Below, one piece after another: positions 10,550 through 22,900 of a stretch of DNA of 64,000 nucleotides. Under the pieces are notes generated by a model, which was not told where the DNA came from, ran no database searches, and saw only the letters and a program-made list of their open reading frames with translations. The translations under genes were made by a program, and so were the position numbers. Position 1 is the first letter of the stretch, and each line of letters starts with the position of its first letter. The DNA is from Ricordea florida (Eukaryota > Cnidaria > Anthozoa > Corallimorpharia > Ricordeidae), in assembly GCA_949710005.1 (NCBI GenBank), contig OX453285.1:25780502-25844501 (forward strand), read 5' to 3'.

Positions 10550-12112
10550 TTAAGCACTAATAATGGGATCCTGCATGTTGCAAAGCATGGCACACACACA
10601 CCACATTTGATTCACTACCCCAAATAGGCTCAGTGGAATAACCCCCTCAAATATAAGAAAATTCTTCACCTTATTTATAGCCCTTTCCACATGTATTCTT
10701 AAACTAGCAATTTCTTGTGTCACAATTACATCCTCAGCTGACATCTGATCAGACATTCCTAGAAAAGGAGGGATGTTCAAGGAAACACCAAGGGGTAGAA
10801 TGTCTTCAATAGTAAAGCCTTTGTCAGCCATTACAGAGTCCCCATTTGAAAAGGGAAGGTTCAAGAAGCCACTTCGCTCTACAATTTCCCTGTCAGATAT
10901 ACTGCCAGTATAGAGTTGGCCAATAACGGTTAAGAACCCTTTAGGTGAAATTACCACCAATGCCTTTAAAGTGGTATGGTGTTTATACGAGCTAAACAAT
11001 TCACTATTTAAAAGGAGGCTGCTAGGCATTTCACAGCGGATCTCGGTACAGTCAATAATGACCCTTGTGGTTGGATACTTTGCCTTAAAATCCTGAGGCA
11101 TTGTCTCATTTACTAGTTCTCTAGAAGGCCAAATATTTATATGACCAAGTTTCAAATACATATAGTTTATCCAAGAAATAAAGATTCTGCTAACAGTTGG
11201 CTGAGAAACGTTAAATAAGTGAGCTAAATGTAACTCGGCAAAACCTTGCCTCAGTCTACACAATGTCAAAAAGAACTCATCTACTGGTTTTAGAGACCTT
11301 GGCCTTCCTTGTTTCACAGGCTTAGCATTGCCAGCAACTTCCTTTCCAGACAACCAGTAATTTATGTTTTCTCCCCTGATACCAGGATCCAAAAAGTCGT
11401 ACAACGCCACCATAGTCTCATTATTCGGAAACCCCGTGTAAAATGCTACTAACGAGTCATTTGATGAGATGTTTCTTAGTGAAAACATCTGTTCCTCTAG
11501 TTGCTCGTTTTTCTGTTCCATATCCACAAATTTTTCTTTTAATTGCAAAACCACTGCTTCCAGTTCTTCAATTTTTAAAATAGCTGCAGATAGCTTCTCT
11601 TGAAGCTCAGTTATTATTATATTATTATGCTCCTGTCGCTCCGGTGATGGCGGTATTTCTGCTGTTTCCGGAAAAGACGTCCCGTCGGCCGTATTTGTAG
11701 AAGACGAATCATTGCATGTTACTTCGCTGAATTCGGTCGTCGAATGCATAATTTCGCTGAATTCTGACTCTAAATTGTTTCTCACGGTTGTAGCGGTGAA
11801 GCGTGGAGTTGGCGGTGGCCGTTTGCGAGGAGAACTTCGCTTCCATGCGAAGATACTTGGCACAGCTCCTGGTTTGGGACTGATCCTTCCATTGAGACTC
11901 TTCTTCAAATCTTCAGGCTTAAAATGCCTCGAACAAACCCTTGTTCCTTCCGAAATAGAAAAATCCTTACCTACATCCCTTCTAATGGCATGGATCCACT
12001 GCTTTCTAGTATTTGGATCGTCTGGAAAACGAAAAAAGGATATCTTTTCTCCAGTATCTTTGTCTCGCTTATCCTTCTTCGTACACAACGGAACGCAACA
12101 ATGTGTTGGCAT
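10550..12112 (-). CDS. ISL2EU transposase: THAP domain, coiled coil, HTH and DDE (IS5/DDE_4-like) domain, intact
   Basis: A single 520-residue open frame. Residues 1-90 form a THAP zinc finger (C6, C10, C60, H63 as C2CH; VPSIF close to its end). Residues about 165-215 are a heptad-rich coiled coil. Residues about 275-315 hold a helix-turn-helix (FNVSQPTVSRIF). The catalytic core has D354 (VIIDCTEI), D430 (SVMADKGF) and E476 (RIHVERAINKVK), the three acidic residues expected of a DDE_4 transposase. No frameshift or stop is visible, so this copy may still be catalytically competent. The ATG lies about 250 bp inside the right terminal repeat. A host THAP gene is unlikely because the frame lies between matched transposon ends. 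Confidence 0.9.
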   Translation of the reverse strand: MPTHCCVPLCTKKDKRDKDTGEKISFFRFPDDPNTRKQWIHAIRRDVGKDFSISEGTRVCSRHFKPEDLKKSLNGRISPKPGAVPSIFAWKRSSPRKRPPPTPRFTATTVRNNLESEFSEIMHSTTEFSEVTCNDSSSTNTADGTSFPETAEIPPSPERQEHNNIIITELQEKLSAAILKIEELEAVVLQLKEKFVDMEQKNEQLEEQMFSLRNISSNDSLVAFYTGFPNNETMVALYDFLDPGIRGENINYWLSGKEVAGNAKPVKQGRPRSLKPVDEFFLTLCRLRQGFAELHLAHLFNVSQPTVSRIFISWINYMYLKLGHINIWPSRELVNETMPQDFKAKYPTTRVIIDCTEIRCEMPSSLLLNSELFSSYKHHTTLKALVVISPKGFLTVIGQLYTGSISDREIVERSGFLNLPFSNGDSVMADKGFTIEDILPLGVSLNIPPFLGMSDQMSAEDVIVTQEIASLRIHVERAINKVKNFLIFEGVIPLSLFGVVNQMWCVCAMLCNMQDPIISA

Positions 12113-12365
12113 CTCTCAGCTAATCTCCGAGTAGAAAATATTCTTGTCGGCCAAAGTTGTCCCCTACAAAGACTAAGGGAACCTTTTACCCAGCTATTTT
12201 TCAAAAGATAAAAATTTCAAATATCTCCGCGTAGTGGTTACAGCAAAGACACTCCAATATAATACAAATCTATGTGCGCTTCAAGGTTCAGCTGGCCTAC
12301 CAGGCCTCGCTTTCATGTTTTCGAAACCAGGCCGTTCCGCGCGACCGCCATTTATGAATACGGTG

Positions 12366-12746
12366 TATGGTAATGCATGATGACTTAAACTTCTTTTGCT
12401 ACAATAACTGATTGCAAAAAAACAATAAATTATTCAATTCCCTTAAATTATGCTACTGTAATTGTACACAAACTGACCAATACAAAAGAAATCATCATAA
12501 AAACACCTGATGCTCACACTTGGTACTGCAATGACACCTTCAGCACAACCTTGGTTATAGTTGTTTTCCTTAGCATGATACAAAGCGTACAAATTAAGAA
12601 GGCTAAAATCATTTAGCTCTAGTTTAGTCTAAATCACCAAACTGCACAAAAGACAAAGATGATGTAAGCTATGAAAAGTAAAATGAATGTGGTTTTGTGG
12701 TTCAATTTTGCATATAGCCCAATTACATGAATGACACACCATCAAA
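12366..12746. other. Intergenic, nothing recognised
   Basis: Sequence between the right end of the ISL2EU element and the TMEM243 3' end; AT-rich, no gene, element or long repeat seen. Confidence 0.5.
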
Positions 12747-12752
12747 TTTATT
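12747..12752 (-). terminator. polyadenylation signal of TMEM243
   Basis: AATAAA on the minus strand, about 56 bases after the TMEM243 stop codon. Confidence 0.55.
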
Positions 12753-12807
12753 ACTCAGTATTACTGTATTAATAGAAAATAAATATTATCTTAAGTTCAC
12801 AATCAGT

Positions 12808-15800
12808 TCAACTCTTTTTCATTTGATGAAAGTACACATTTGCACAAATACACAGGAGTATTGTTGTAAAGGAGTTGAAATAAATCATCTGCCGAAATTT
12901 TGGGTCTACATCACCTTGCCGATACCAATAGATCTGTGGAAAACAAGATCAACAAGACTCTCAGGTATCTTATAAATACAATAATTACCAGTAATAATAT
13001 TTTCCTTGTATCATTAGCTGAACATAACCAATTGTTATATACTTAGACTTTCACACAACAAAACGAGCACTGTGATTGGTTGATTCTTGGTCACGTGCCC
13101 TTGATCAAATTCAAATGTATCCCGATCGGGATACAATTTTGCAGTTGTTGCCCGCGCACCAGTTGTACCGTCTTTGTTTGCTTGTTTCTGCTAAGGAAAA
13201 GTCTAAATATATAACAAAGTACTTAATGTATCTCGAGAAACTAGTTAATTTTGTTTTCCCTCAAGTCCTGATGTTTCCCTCGACTTTGTCTCAAGAAACA
13301 TCAGGGCTCTCGGGAAAACAAAACTAACTGTTTCCCTCGGGACCATACATTAAGTGTATAATGGCATCTAGATGTCAGGAATACATGATTAGAAGGCTCA
13401 GAGCCACCTTAAATCCTTAATGCCAATTTTAAAAACAAGGTTTAGACCTTGCTCCACAAAACCATTGTCTAAATTGAATTTCAACTACTCCAACTGAACC
13501 TGTCAATCTCGTTTATAACGCACCAGAATAAGTAGTCAATACCTGCACTCTCAAAATGAATTAGTTTCATTAAACCCCTCACTAACTGGTCAGCTACAAA
13601 CCCTTCTAGTTTTACTTACACTGTGGATTAGGCTTGACACCATTTAAATAACAGGCCCTGAACTACAGGGTTGAGATGTAACGAGCCCACAAACATATGC
13701 AAACTTTACTCAACTGGCATATAATTCATGGTAGGCCACCATATAGTCTCCCAGCCAATGGACTCATGGATATAATAGGCATTATTATGGGATAGCTGGG
13801 AGACTATATGGTGGCCTACCATGAATTATATGCTACTTAACCGTACTTGAGACTTATGTATGATAATATTATCAATGTTATTGACAAGGTAATAACATTA
13901 GTATTGCCAATGAAAAATGACTTACCAGAATTAGTTCAGAAAGGCAAATCAGTACAATGATAAATGCAAAAAACAAGTTAATGGCTTTAGGTGGCCACCC
14001 TGGGAAAACCAGAGAGCTTATCAATGTTTCCTGCAAAAAAAAAAGTATTACAAGGGTCACTCTTTGCAAAATAGTGTACATTGTTATTGTTCATGTAATT
14101 CTATACCTTTAGGGTGCGTTGCTGTGGTATGATCCACATTTAACCTGTGATCAGGCGATTCAGAAAAAAAATTGCCTGGTCACAGGTTAGATCCAGCATG
14201 GCTCCAAACTTCTCTATATAAATTGAACGTAATCCACAATCCTCTCATTCACTCCGACGAGGGGGCTAACGCTCGAAACGTCAGCACCTCCCTTTTACCT
14301 TACCCAATTTCTTAGATCCAGATCTGGATTTGTGATCAGAGATCACGTAGATCATGGTTCATCAAAGTAACAGATGGATCCTTGTCCAGAACAGATTCAT
14401 CAGTTCCTTTGATGTTAACCCTGATCTGAGTGATCTTGGATCACAAATCCAGATCTGGTCCATATCAAAGAACACACTCTTACCGGTACTTATGGTAATA
14501 TTTGATAGATAATAATTACGTATGACAAGCATGGATACGGAGTTGCTACATTTGAATATGTGTTACTGTCATTCCTATCACTCCCAGTGGTAACCAATGC
14601 CTAAGTTCTCCCTAAAACATCCATACATGTACATTGCAAGGCAAACAACTGATCAACTCAAGAATATTGAATCAGTCTAACAACAAATGCTTTACATACC
14701 TGTAGATTAACATAAAAGGATAAGTAGAGGTCTAGCTCAAGTATAATCAGATGTTAATATGCCATTAGTATCTGCAGTGATAGGCTTTGAATTTGGTAGA
14801 TCATAATTATAATTATCAGAATCAAAAATAAATATTGAATTGTTGAACAGGGTAAGTGCAGTAGTGAGAGCGCTCGCCTTTCACCAGTGTGGCCCAGGTT
14901 TGATTCCCGGCCCCAGCGTCATATGTGGGCTTTATTTGTTGGTTCTCTACTCTGCTCCAAGAGGTTTTTCTCCGGGTACTATGGTTTTTTCTTTTCCACA
15001 AAAACCAACATTTGATTTGATCTGCATAATTTAATATGATTTGATTTCATTTCACTTGTCCTTAACAGTGTCACAAATTGATATGTCAGTGATAGGTACA
15101 GCTGACACTCAAATAAAGTTCATTATTATCGTACTTCTCATTCTCATTGTTATTATTATTATTATTTCACTAATAATGCTGACATACAAGAGTACCATGG
15201 CAAAGGGAGGTTGTGATTGGCCAGAGTAGATAATATTTCAATAACAATATTATAGTACTATTATATCATTATTATAAATTACCATTAATGTATAATATTA
15301 ATAATATGATGATAATATTTCAATTGGTCTAAACTTGATTTCATAATGATTGTGTGAAAATCACTCTAAGTAATGTGTATTATTATTCTAAGTAATGTGT
15401 ATTATTGCAGACCTAAGAAACTGGGGCAAGATTTCCCCACAGGTCCCTACTTCATTATGCATGCAGCACATGAATGTTTAGGGTAATGCACATGTAAACA
15501 TTTCTTGTTATTGTAGAATGAAACAGTATGGCTACAGCATGCATAATGAAGTAGGGGCCTGTGCGAAAATCATTCCGAAATTGGTACTAAATAAAAATAA
15601 TGGAAGTGAAGAGAGGATGGGAGAGCCACTTTGTTCACGGGAACATCTTCCTCCACTCCCGTACAATCACCTCCCCTCTCCCTTCCCTCCTAGTATCCCA
15701 AGTAACGTGACTAAAGTTATTTCCAGGGGGGGCTCCCATATGGAGTGGATGGAGATGCTTGTCAGAAATTTTGAATTTAACCCCTAAAAGAGACCAATCT

Positions 15801-16539
15801 GGGCTTGGCCAAAGCTTATGCAGACCCCTAAAAAAGCCCAGTTTATAAAACAGACAAATAAAAAGTACAGTGACTTTTTATTATTTCTTCACATGCAACC
15901 CTTAACGAGACCTTGACGGCTAAAAATAATGACATTTTGTCCAGAACACCCTAAGCGAGACCAAAATCCGAAATTTACACCCCTAAGCGAGACGATGAGC
16001 ATCCCCATCCATTCCATATGGGAGTCCTCCCCCCCCCCCCCCGGGAGTTATTTACTGCTGATAAGGTACTTACGCAAACTAACAGGACTGTTGCGCCTCC
16101 AATGAAATAGTTTAAATAACGATCCTATGAAAGAAATAGTTAAAAGAAATTAGGAGAAATTAGGAAGTATAAATCGGTAAATTTATGCTCTCTTAATACT
16201 AACTTGCGACAACCCTACATGTAATTCTTACGCCTGTAACACTACAGCAATTGCATGTTGGAGGGTATTGTTACACTATTTTATGCACTGTTCTTTTGCT
16301 GGTATACATTCTAGACTGTGCTTTCATGTTTATTTGGACCCTGAAGACATTAGTTTCAACTCAAGTTTGGATCTTGCATCACCAATTATCGCTAAAATAC
16401 ATATGATTATGGACGTGTATCCTTCAATCAGCTTGAAAACAGTGCCCAGTTGAAAGTAAATAGGAATAAATGCAAAGTACACGTGGCATACCCGAGGTCT
16501 CGCCTCTCCAAATAACGGCTTATCCATGCCATCATACAT
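12808..16539 (-). CDS. TMEM243: Transmembrane protein 243 homologue
   Basis: Four exons on the minus strand: 16539-16492 (ATG), 16124-16074, 14030-13926, 12933-12808 (TGA). All introns are GT-AG and all are phase 0, giving 109 residues. The protein reads MYDGMDKPLFGEARPR at the start, then four hydrophobic segments, and contains IYWYRQGDVDPKFRQMIYF and LLCICANVYFH, which match the vertebrate TMEM243 family (about 118 residues) over its whole length. The family is a small four-pass membrane protein of unknown biochemical role. It is divergent from SUCLG2 with 378 bp between start codons. A hAT-like element sits 20 bp beyond the exon 2 donor. The gene is easy to miss because its exons are 48-126 bp. 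Confidence 0.9.
13225..13357. repeat. Foldback repeat in TMEM243 intron 3
   Basis: Inverted words acttaatgta / tacattaagt form the outer ends; inside are agaaact...ttttgttttccct / gggaaaacaaaa...gtttc and cctgatgtttc / gaaacatcagg. The pairing is interrupted but extends over the whole 130 bp. Likely a MITE. Confidence 0.6.
13717..13833. repeat. Perfect 39-bp inverted repeat with a 39-nt loop
   Basis: Left arm 13717-13755 (starts GCATATAATTCATGG) and right arm 13795-13833 are exact reverse complements over 39 bp, with a 39-base spacer. It lies in TMEM243 intron 3. No protein is encoded and no second copy was seen. Confidence 0.95.
14305..14485. mobile_element. Foldback element family C, copy 2
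   Basis: Contains inverted series of agatccagatctggat and gatcacaaatccagatct words and an internal catcaaag...ctttgatg pair, matching the split element at 5569-6411. A smaller inverted repeat (aacctgtgatcaggc / gcctggtcacaggtt) lies just upstream at about 14145-14190, and the whole 14110-14485 tract may be one larger insertion starting at gggtgcgtt. Confidence 0.6.
14851..15040 (+). mobile_element. tRNA-derived SINE
   Basis: A-box-like GTGCAGTAGTGAGAGCGC followed by the B box GGTTTGATTCC at 14898, then a conserved SINE body (ggttctctactctgctcc, tctccgggtactatggt) and an imperfect tttgattt tail. Lies in TMEM243 intron 2. Confidence 0.8.
15425..15576. mobile_element. Foldback MITE family A, copy 2
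   Basis: 152 bp, ends ggcaagatttcc and atcattcc, containing the family A words caggtccctacttcatt and, inverted, aatgaagtaggggcctg. Flanked by gaaactgg (15417-15424) and gaaattgg (15577-15584), an 8-bp duplication with one substitution. TMEM243 intron 2. Confidence 0.8.
15723..16045. mobile_element. hAT-like non-autonomous element
   Basis: Ends are inverted repeats beginning about ccaggggggg ctcccatatgg and ending ccatatgggag with a C-rich tract. It is flanked by the 8-bp duplication agttattt (15715-15722 and 16046-16053), the size typical of hAT. Internal sequence has repeated cctaagcgagac words and no coding capacity. It lies 20 bp from the exon 2 donor of TMEM243. Confidence 0.75.
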
Positions 16540-16917
16540 TGTTGCTAATCGATCATATTCGGCTCAATCACGAAACGGGATCGGAAAGCCGATTTAGGTT
16601 TCTGTTGCCAGTCACTACGTCAGCAAATCCGAGGACCGAACGAGTGGCAATGTCCTCACAGTATCTCCGCGTAAAAAACGACTCAAAACATCTTATGGAA
16701 GTAACGACTCTTTCTTAATACTGTCGTGGTCCTCTTCAATTCGATAATTTCGACTTATCAGGGATCGATTCCAAGGGAAGTAATAAACTACCAACACCGA
16801 CCAGTCTTGCTAAATCTCTGCCTTATTTTAAAGCCTCTATACGCCCGCAGTTCAAATTACGTTTCAGCAACTTCGTTTTCAACACATGCGCCCTCAGACG
16901 TTCTTTTCTAATCCAAG
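16540..16917. promoter_or_regulatory. Putative bidirectional promoter, TMEM243 / SUCLG2
   Basis: 378 bp separate the two divergent start codons, and no other feature fills the gap. I see no TATA box near either gene; a CRE-like TGACGTAG (minus strand, near 16610-16622) is the only motif noted. The assignment rests on the head-to-head arrangement. Confidence 0.6.
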
Positions 16918-19900
16918 ATGGCGGCTGTTTCGCGTGCTGGAAATCTGGCGTTCATTTGTCGAAAATGTGCTGGATTTACACGTAGATCTTTGCTTCGATC
17001 CCCGCAGGTATTACCAAAATTTCTCCACGAGACTTCTTGATTTTTTCTATCTTAGTTTAGGATGGAGTTGGTGGAAATTCGTTAAGCCTTAGTCTGTTAT
17101 TAAGCCTCTGTACAAACGTATGCAAAAAAAAATTGAAATTGATGCTATGACTCTACTTTATGAAAACATATTGAGTATTTTAATAGGGTCCTTCTTCAGG
17201 TACCGACGCACAGATGACGTAAAACAGTGCCAGACAAAAGAAAAGATGTTGCTGAATAATTTACACACAATGGTGAAACAATGCGCTACGTCATCAGTGC
17301 CGATAATAACTTGGAGAAAGAACCAGTATTTAATTTTAGGAACTAATTTGGTGAAAATCGGAAGAAAAGAACACAACACACGCGCAACATTTGGCTAAAA
17401 TGTGTACTTAAGTTTACAGTAGTGTGTTGATATGAAGAATGTTATAAATAAATATAATGATAATGACGATTATTATTCTTCTTATTATTATTATTATTTT
17501 CATTATTATTTTTGTTATTATGACCAAACTCCCATTTATTTAGTTTTTTTTCCATATATTTAACCTTGATAAAAATGTAATGTCTTGTTTTGTGTACGAA
17601 ATCCGCAGACAGGTGCCCTTGGTGTTGTTCCAGTTCGATGGCTGAACCTTCAAGAATTTCAGAGCAAGAAGCTTATGGCAGACAATGGCCTTCATGTTCA
17701 GCGGTTCAAGGTTGCAGAGACAGCAAAAGAAGCAGTTGAAAGTGCTAAACAATTAAGTAAGTAGCATCCACAGTTTATAGGTTACACTCCTGTTAAAAGA
17801 ACTTGGATTTCCTTTTTCTGAGTTTGCCTGTGATATTCTGAAAAATACATCTTTCACAAATTCACCAAGCTTAATAGCCACTATCTTCATTTTTTGCAAC
17901 CATTTACATTAGCATTTAAATCCTAAAACAGTACCAGACAGAAGTAACCTAACAGGGAACACAGAGCAGAACGTGTGCCATTTGCGTTCATGTTCCATTC
18001 ATGTTCCGTTTGTGTTCCATTTGTGGTCCGTATCTGTTCCATTGGCATTGTGTTCATGTTCCATTCACCAGGCCTTCTGATAGGGTGCGATAAAAAAATG
18101 CAAATTGTGCGAAATTTGCAGGGCAGATTATGCGATTAGTGAGGCCAATTATGCGATAAATAATGAAGATTATGCAATTTTTTCTGAGCAATTTTAAGCT
18201 TGTTTTACAAGGTTTCAGGATACGAAAAACACTTTTTTGCTGCTCTAAAGACATTTTGAATGCGTTTCTGCTTTATATGAAACAATTTTATTGTGCAAAG
18301 CACAAAGTTAAACTGAAACACGATGCTGACGTCTGTCAGCACACGTGCAGTGCAAAGCTAACATTGTCTGTGATAAGAAAAATAATGTAAGAATAATCAA
18401 TGCATCAGCGAAATATTCCTAGCTAGCACTGCCTTAAGTTGTGGAATATATTCCCGTTTCAAGTGATTTTTTAGACCAAGTAGAACCTGAGATAAATAAA
18501 TGTCTTAGTGATCTGTTCAATTCATGACGCGCATAATTAGTGCTAGGCGATAAAAATATAACTGTCGGCAAAACACTGACAAGGATAGAACTAATACCAA
18601 ATACTCGATGCATCAGTGAAAAATTAGCAGTTAGCACTACCTTCATTTAAAAGTATATTTTCCTGTTTCAAGCGATTTCTAAGACCCCAAGATATTGGTT
18701 TTTGAGGAAATTGCGAACCAAATTTTACAAGTTTTTTCCAATTCTCAATGAAAATTGAAAACAATGGCTGTGAAAACTTGCTAATAGCACGCTGAAAAGT
18801 ATTTTGTTAAACAAAAACAATAAATAAAGTTTTCTTCGATTCTAATAATTATAGAAGGCTAACTGACTCGATAAGTTTTTAAAACATCTATTGTTAAAGA
18901 CTTTCCTGCCTCCCTAGGACTGTGTTTTGTTTTTTAGATAAAGCGTTATTATTCTAGCCGTTTTGTTTGTACAGAACCAATCAGATGAGTTTTCCTGATC
19001 ACGTGAATTGTAACTCGATCATTGTATATACAACAATTGATATTCTGATCGAAGAGTTTTGAGTAGAATCGAAGAAAATAAACGATTAAAACGACTGCGA
19101 TTAGCAAGTTTCTTAAATGGCGCCCAACGTGGGGCTGCGAGCTCCTTGACGAGTATAAACAACGATCATGACGACTGAGGAAAAGAAAGAAAGGTTAGCA
19201 CGATTACGAGCGATACGTGGAGCACAACGTTCCGTTGTTACGAAAAACGTTAGTAAGGTAAAGGACATCATTGAAGATGAAGCATTTACGTTTAGCGATC
19301 AAGTTCAGGAATTGGAAGTCACAAGTCGATTGCTGGAAGCAAAACTGAAGACTCTAGAAGACATCGATAAAGAAGTTCTTTCTCTCTGCAGCGTGGAGGA
19401 AATTCCACAGGAAATCGAGGAATCCGAGAAGTATGTGGAAAAGATTATCAAATGCCAGAAGAAAATAAGCGATGTTTCTCAGAGGACCGCTGGGGAGACG
19501 CCAGAAACGATTCACCCACTTGCAGGACTAATTCAAGCGCTACCCGGAGGCATGCCACCACCACAGCATGCTACGAATCAAGTCAAGGCGAAATTACCGA
19601 AACTAATTCTACCTAAATTTCGTGGTGACGTAACGACTTGGACAGGGTTTTGGGAATCATACAAGTCCGCAGTACACGATAACGAAAGCATTTCAAAAAT
19701 CGACAAGTTTAACTACTTAAGATCGCTTTTGGAAGGTGCCGCAAGCCGAGCCATTCAAGGCCTTACTCTATCGACCTCCAATTACGATTCTGCGGTGGAA
19801 ATTCTCGAACAACGATTTGGAAGACCGCAGCAGATAATTGCAGCGCACATGGACGAGATTCTCAAACTCCAACCTTGCACCAGTGATCGTCCATCGTCTC

Positions 19901-22900
19901 TTCGGTTTCTCTACGACAAGTTGAGCGTACATGTGCGAGGATTATCTTCACTTGGAGTTTCGTCACATGAGTATGGGAGTTTGTTAATACCGATTATCAT
20001 GTCCAAGCTGCCAAACGAAATACGGCTTGAAATCGCGCGAAATTCGACTTCTGACGTATGGCGGATCGATGAATTGTTGGAAACGATCAAAGGGGAAATC
20101 GAAGCGAGAGAAGCGAGCGAAGCAATCAAAGCTCAAGAAGTGCCAGGACGGAAACACAACCCTAGTTCGGGAAAATTGAACCCAAGTGCGAGTACAGTGG
20201 TTTCAACGGAAGACAAAATGTTTCAAATTCGATGCGTTTATTGCAATGGGGAGCATTATTCAGCCTCTTGCACGAAGGTTCGACAATCGAAAGATCGAAG
20301 AGAAATCCTTCGGATGAATAATCGCTGTTTTATTTGTCTCAAAACCGGCCATGGAGCGAACAGCTGTTTTAAAACAAAGAAATGCCGACACTGCGATGGA
20401 AAACATCATCAATCGATTTGCGCAAGAATTGACACGCCAGCGGAAGATCAGAGAAACCTGAATCGAAACGACAACTTAAGACAAACGCACAACGAAAGCA
20501 CCACAGTAACTACGACAACTGCGAATTCTATGACCAAGGGAACTGTGCTGCTTCAAACTGCAAGTTGCACGGTGGTCAACGGATCCAATTCAATTCCGGT
20601 ACGCGTGCTCTTCGACAACGGAAGTCAGCGTTCGTATGTTTCATCGAGCGTAACTTCACGCCTTAAATTGAAGCCTGTCAGTTCCGAAAATTTGCACATC
20701 AACACCTTCGGGGTCACAAATTACCGGAAACAGAAATGCAATGTTGTAAAGCTGTGTTTACAAACACGAAGTCACGAGGAATTGGAACTTTATGCACTGA
20801 ATTACCCGGTAATCTGTTCTCTTTTGCCAAGCAAAATCAGTGTAGTTGACTATGTCCATTTAGAAGGTCTTGATTTTGCAGACAACTTTGACAGCAGCGA
20901 ATCTATCGATGTCTTGATTGGCTCTGATTACTACTGGGACTTTGTGACTGGAGATTTCATCAAAGGCGATCATGGGCCAACCGCAGTTTACAGCAAATTT
21001 GGATGGTTGTTGTCTGGACCAACCTACGATCAATCATCTAGCAGTGTTGTTTCTTCCAACTTGATTATTTCTGGAGAAAGGAACTCGATGTTGGAAGGGC
21101 AAGATGATGAATTGACTGAGAGTTTGAAGAAGTTCTGGGAATCTGAGAGTGTTGGAATCGAGGAACAGCAAATATCTGCCGACAAGCGAATGCCAGAAAT
21201 CTACCACAACGGCCGCAATTACGAGATTGGATTTCCATGGAAAGAAGATTTTCAACCTTCCAAGAATGGCTATCAGTTGAGTGAAAACCGATTGCGATCA
21301 CTGCATTTCAAGTTGAAAAGGGATCCAGATTTATTGAGGGTCTATGACAAGATTATTCGAGACCAAGAGCAGGCCGGAATCGTCGAAAGGGTTCCTGAAG
21401 AAGAAACAAGCATTAACAAGAGCTGGGTTCATTATTCGCCACACCATGCGGTGATCAGAAAGGATCGCGAAACAACCAAAGTACGCATAGTATACGACGG
21501 GTCAGCGAAATCGTCCAAGGAAGAACTGTCACTAAACGATTGTTTAGAGACCGGCGATAATTACATTCCGCATATATTTGACATGCTATCAAGATTTCGA
21601 AGTAATCTGATTGGTCTTACTGCAGACATCGAAAAGGCCTTTCTGATGGTGAGCATCAAAGAAGAAGACCGAAACATGCTACGATTCCTGTGGTTCGATA
21701 ACCCAGAGCAAGACAGACCTAAAATCACGCCATTTCGATTCAACCGTCTTTTGTTTGGATTGCGGCCATCGCCTTCGATACTTGGAGCAACAATTGTTCA
21801 TCATTTGCGCTTGTACAAAAAAAGTGAACCAGAAATGGCAGCGCTACTCGAGAAATCATTTTACGTTGACGATCTGCTTTCTGGAGCTGGAAACGAAGAG
21901 AAGACTCTGGAGATTTATCGCAAATCGAAGAGAATCATGGCAGACGGAGGATTCAACCTACGAAAATGGAACTGTAATTCGCTCAAAGTGATGTCTGAGA
22001 TTTCAAATTCTGAAAGGCCTCAAGAAGATTTAGTTACGCAAAGCAACTTAACGTCGGATGACACAATTGAAGATGATCAATCTTACGCTAAAACAACTAC
22101 TGGATTGGATAGTCCTTCAACAACTGAGAACACTGTCGTTAAAGTGTTAGGACTTAACTGGAATACTCTCAGCGACGAACTTTTCTTCCATTTTTCCAGT
22201 TTATATGAATACGCCAAATCGCTCCCGCTTAACAAGAGGTCAGTTCTAAAGGTTTCATCAAAGATTTTCGATCCGATGGGGTTCTTATCGCCATTTACAA
22301 TTTGCTTGAAGATTCTATTTCAAGAACTTTGTTTGACCAAGACCAACTGGGATGAGGAACTACAAGGATCCTTACTTCAAAGGTGGAAATCCGTCTTAGA
22401 AGAAATAAGATGTTTTGAGACCGTACGAATCCCTCGATGCTACTTCAGCACCACTCCTGTTGAAGTTCAAGTTCATGCCTTCAGTGACGCTTCCGATCGC
22501 GCCTACTCCGCAGTGGTTTACTTACGATCTCGTTACAATGACGGTAGAGTCGAGGTGAAGTTAGCCACGTCCAAGGCAAAGGTAGCACCGACCACCAAAC
22601 AATCAACGCCTCGTTTAGAGCTTCAAGGCGCTTTATCCCTCGCCCGATTGGTGAACAAGTTCAATTCAGCCATTGAAGGAAATAACAGAATCGTTTACTG
22701 GTGCGACTCCGAGACGACACTCTGTTGGATTAAGAATCGGAGAGTTTGGAAGCAGTATGTACAAAACCGAGTCGAAGAAATTCGCAGCTTAACTACAAAG
22801 AATTCCTGGCGACATTGTCCTGGTCCTCTAAATCCTGCTGATTTGCCCTCTCGTGGTTCGACGTCCACAACCCTCGTAACTTGTGAAACGTGGTGGAAAG

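Larger units (their letters stand above)
7560..12365. mobile_element. ISL2EU-type DNA transposon, full length (4.8 kb)
   Basis: Terminal inverted repeats of about 70 bp start CACCGTATTCATAAATGG at both ends with only a few mismatches; a TA dinucleotide flanks each side (7558-7559 and 12366-12367). The element carries two convergent genes: a SAP/SWIM/YqaJ protein (+) and a THAP-DDE transposase (-). This pairing of a YqaJ nuclease with an IS5-like DDE transposase is the hallmark of the eukaryotic ISL2EU group (established knowledge). The 860 bp between the two genes (9686-10549) hold no further gene. Confidence 0.85.

Noticed and set aside
10550..12112. THAP-DDE protein as a domesticated host gene (THAP9- or HARBI1-like)
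   Set aside because: It lies between matched 70-bp inverted ends with a TA duplication and next to a YqaJ partner, so it is a transposon gene.
11712..12134. 140-residue plus-strand open frame
   Set aside because: It is the antisense shadow of the THAP domain of the transposase, with no family resemblance of its own.
13076..13327. 83-residue plus-strand open frame
   Set aside because: It overlaps a foldback repeat in a TMEM243 intron and has no protein-like features.
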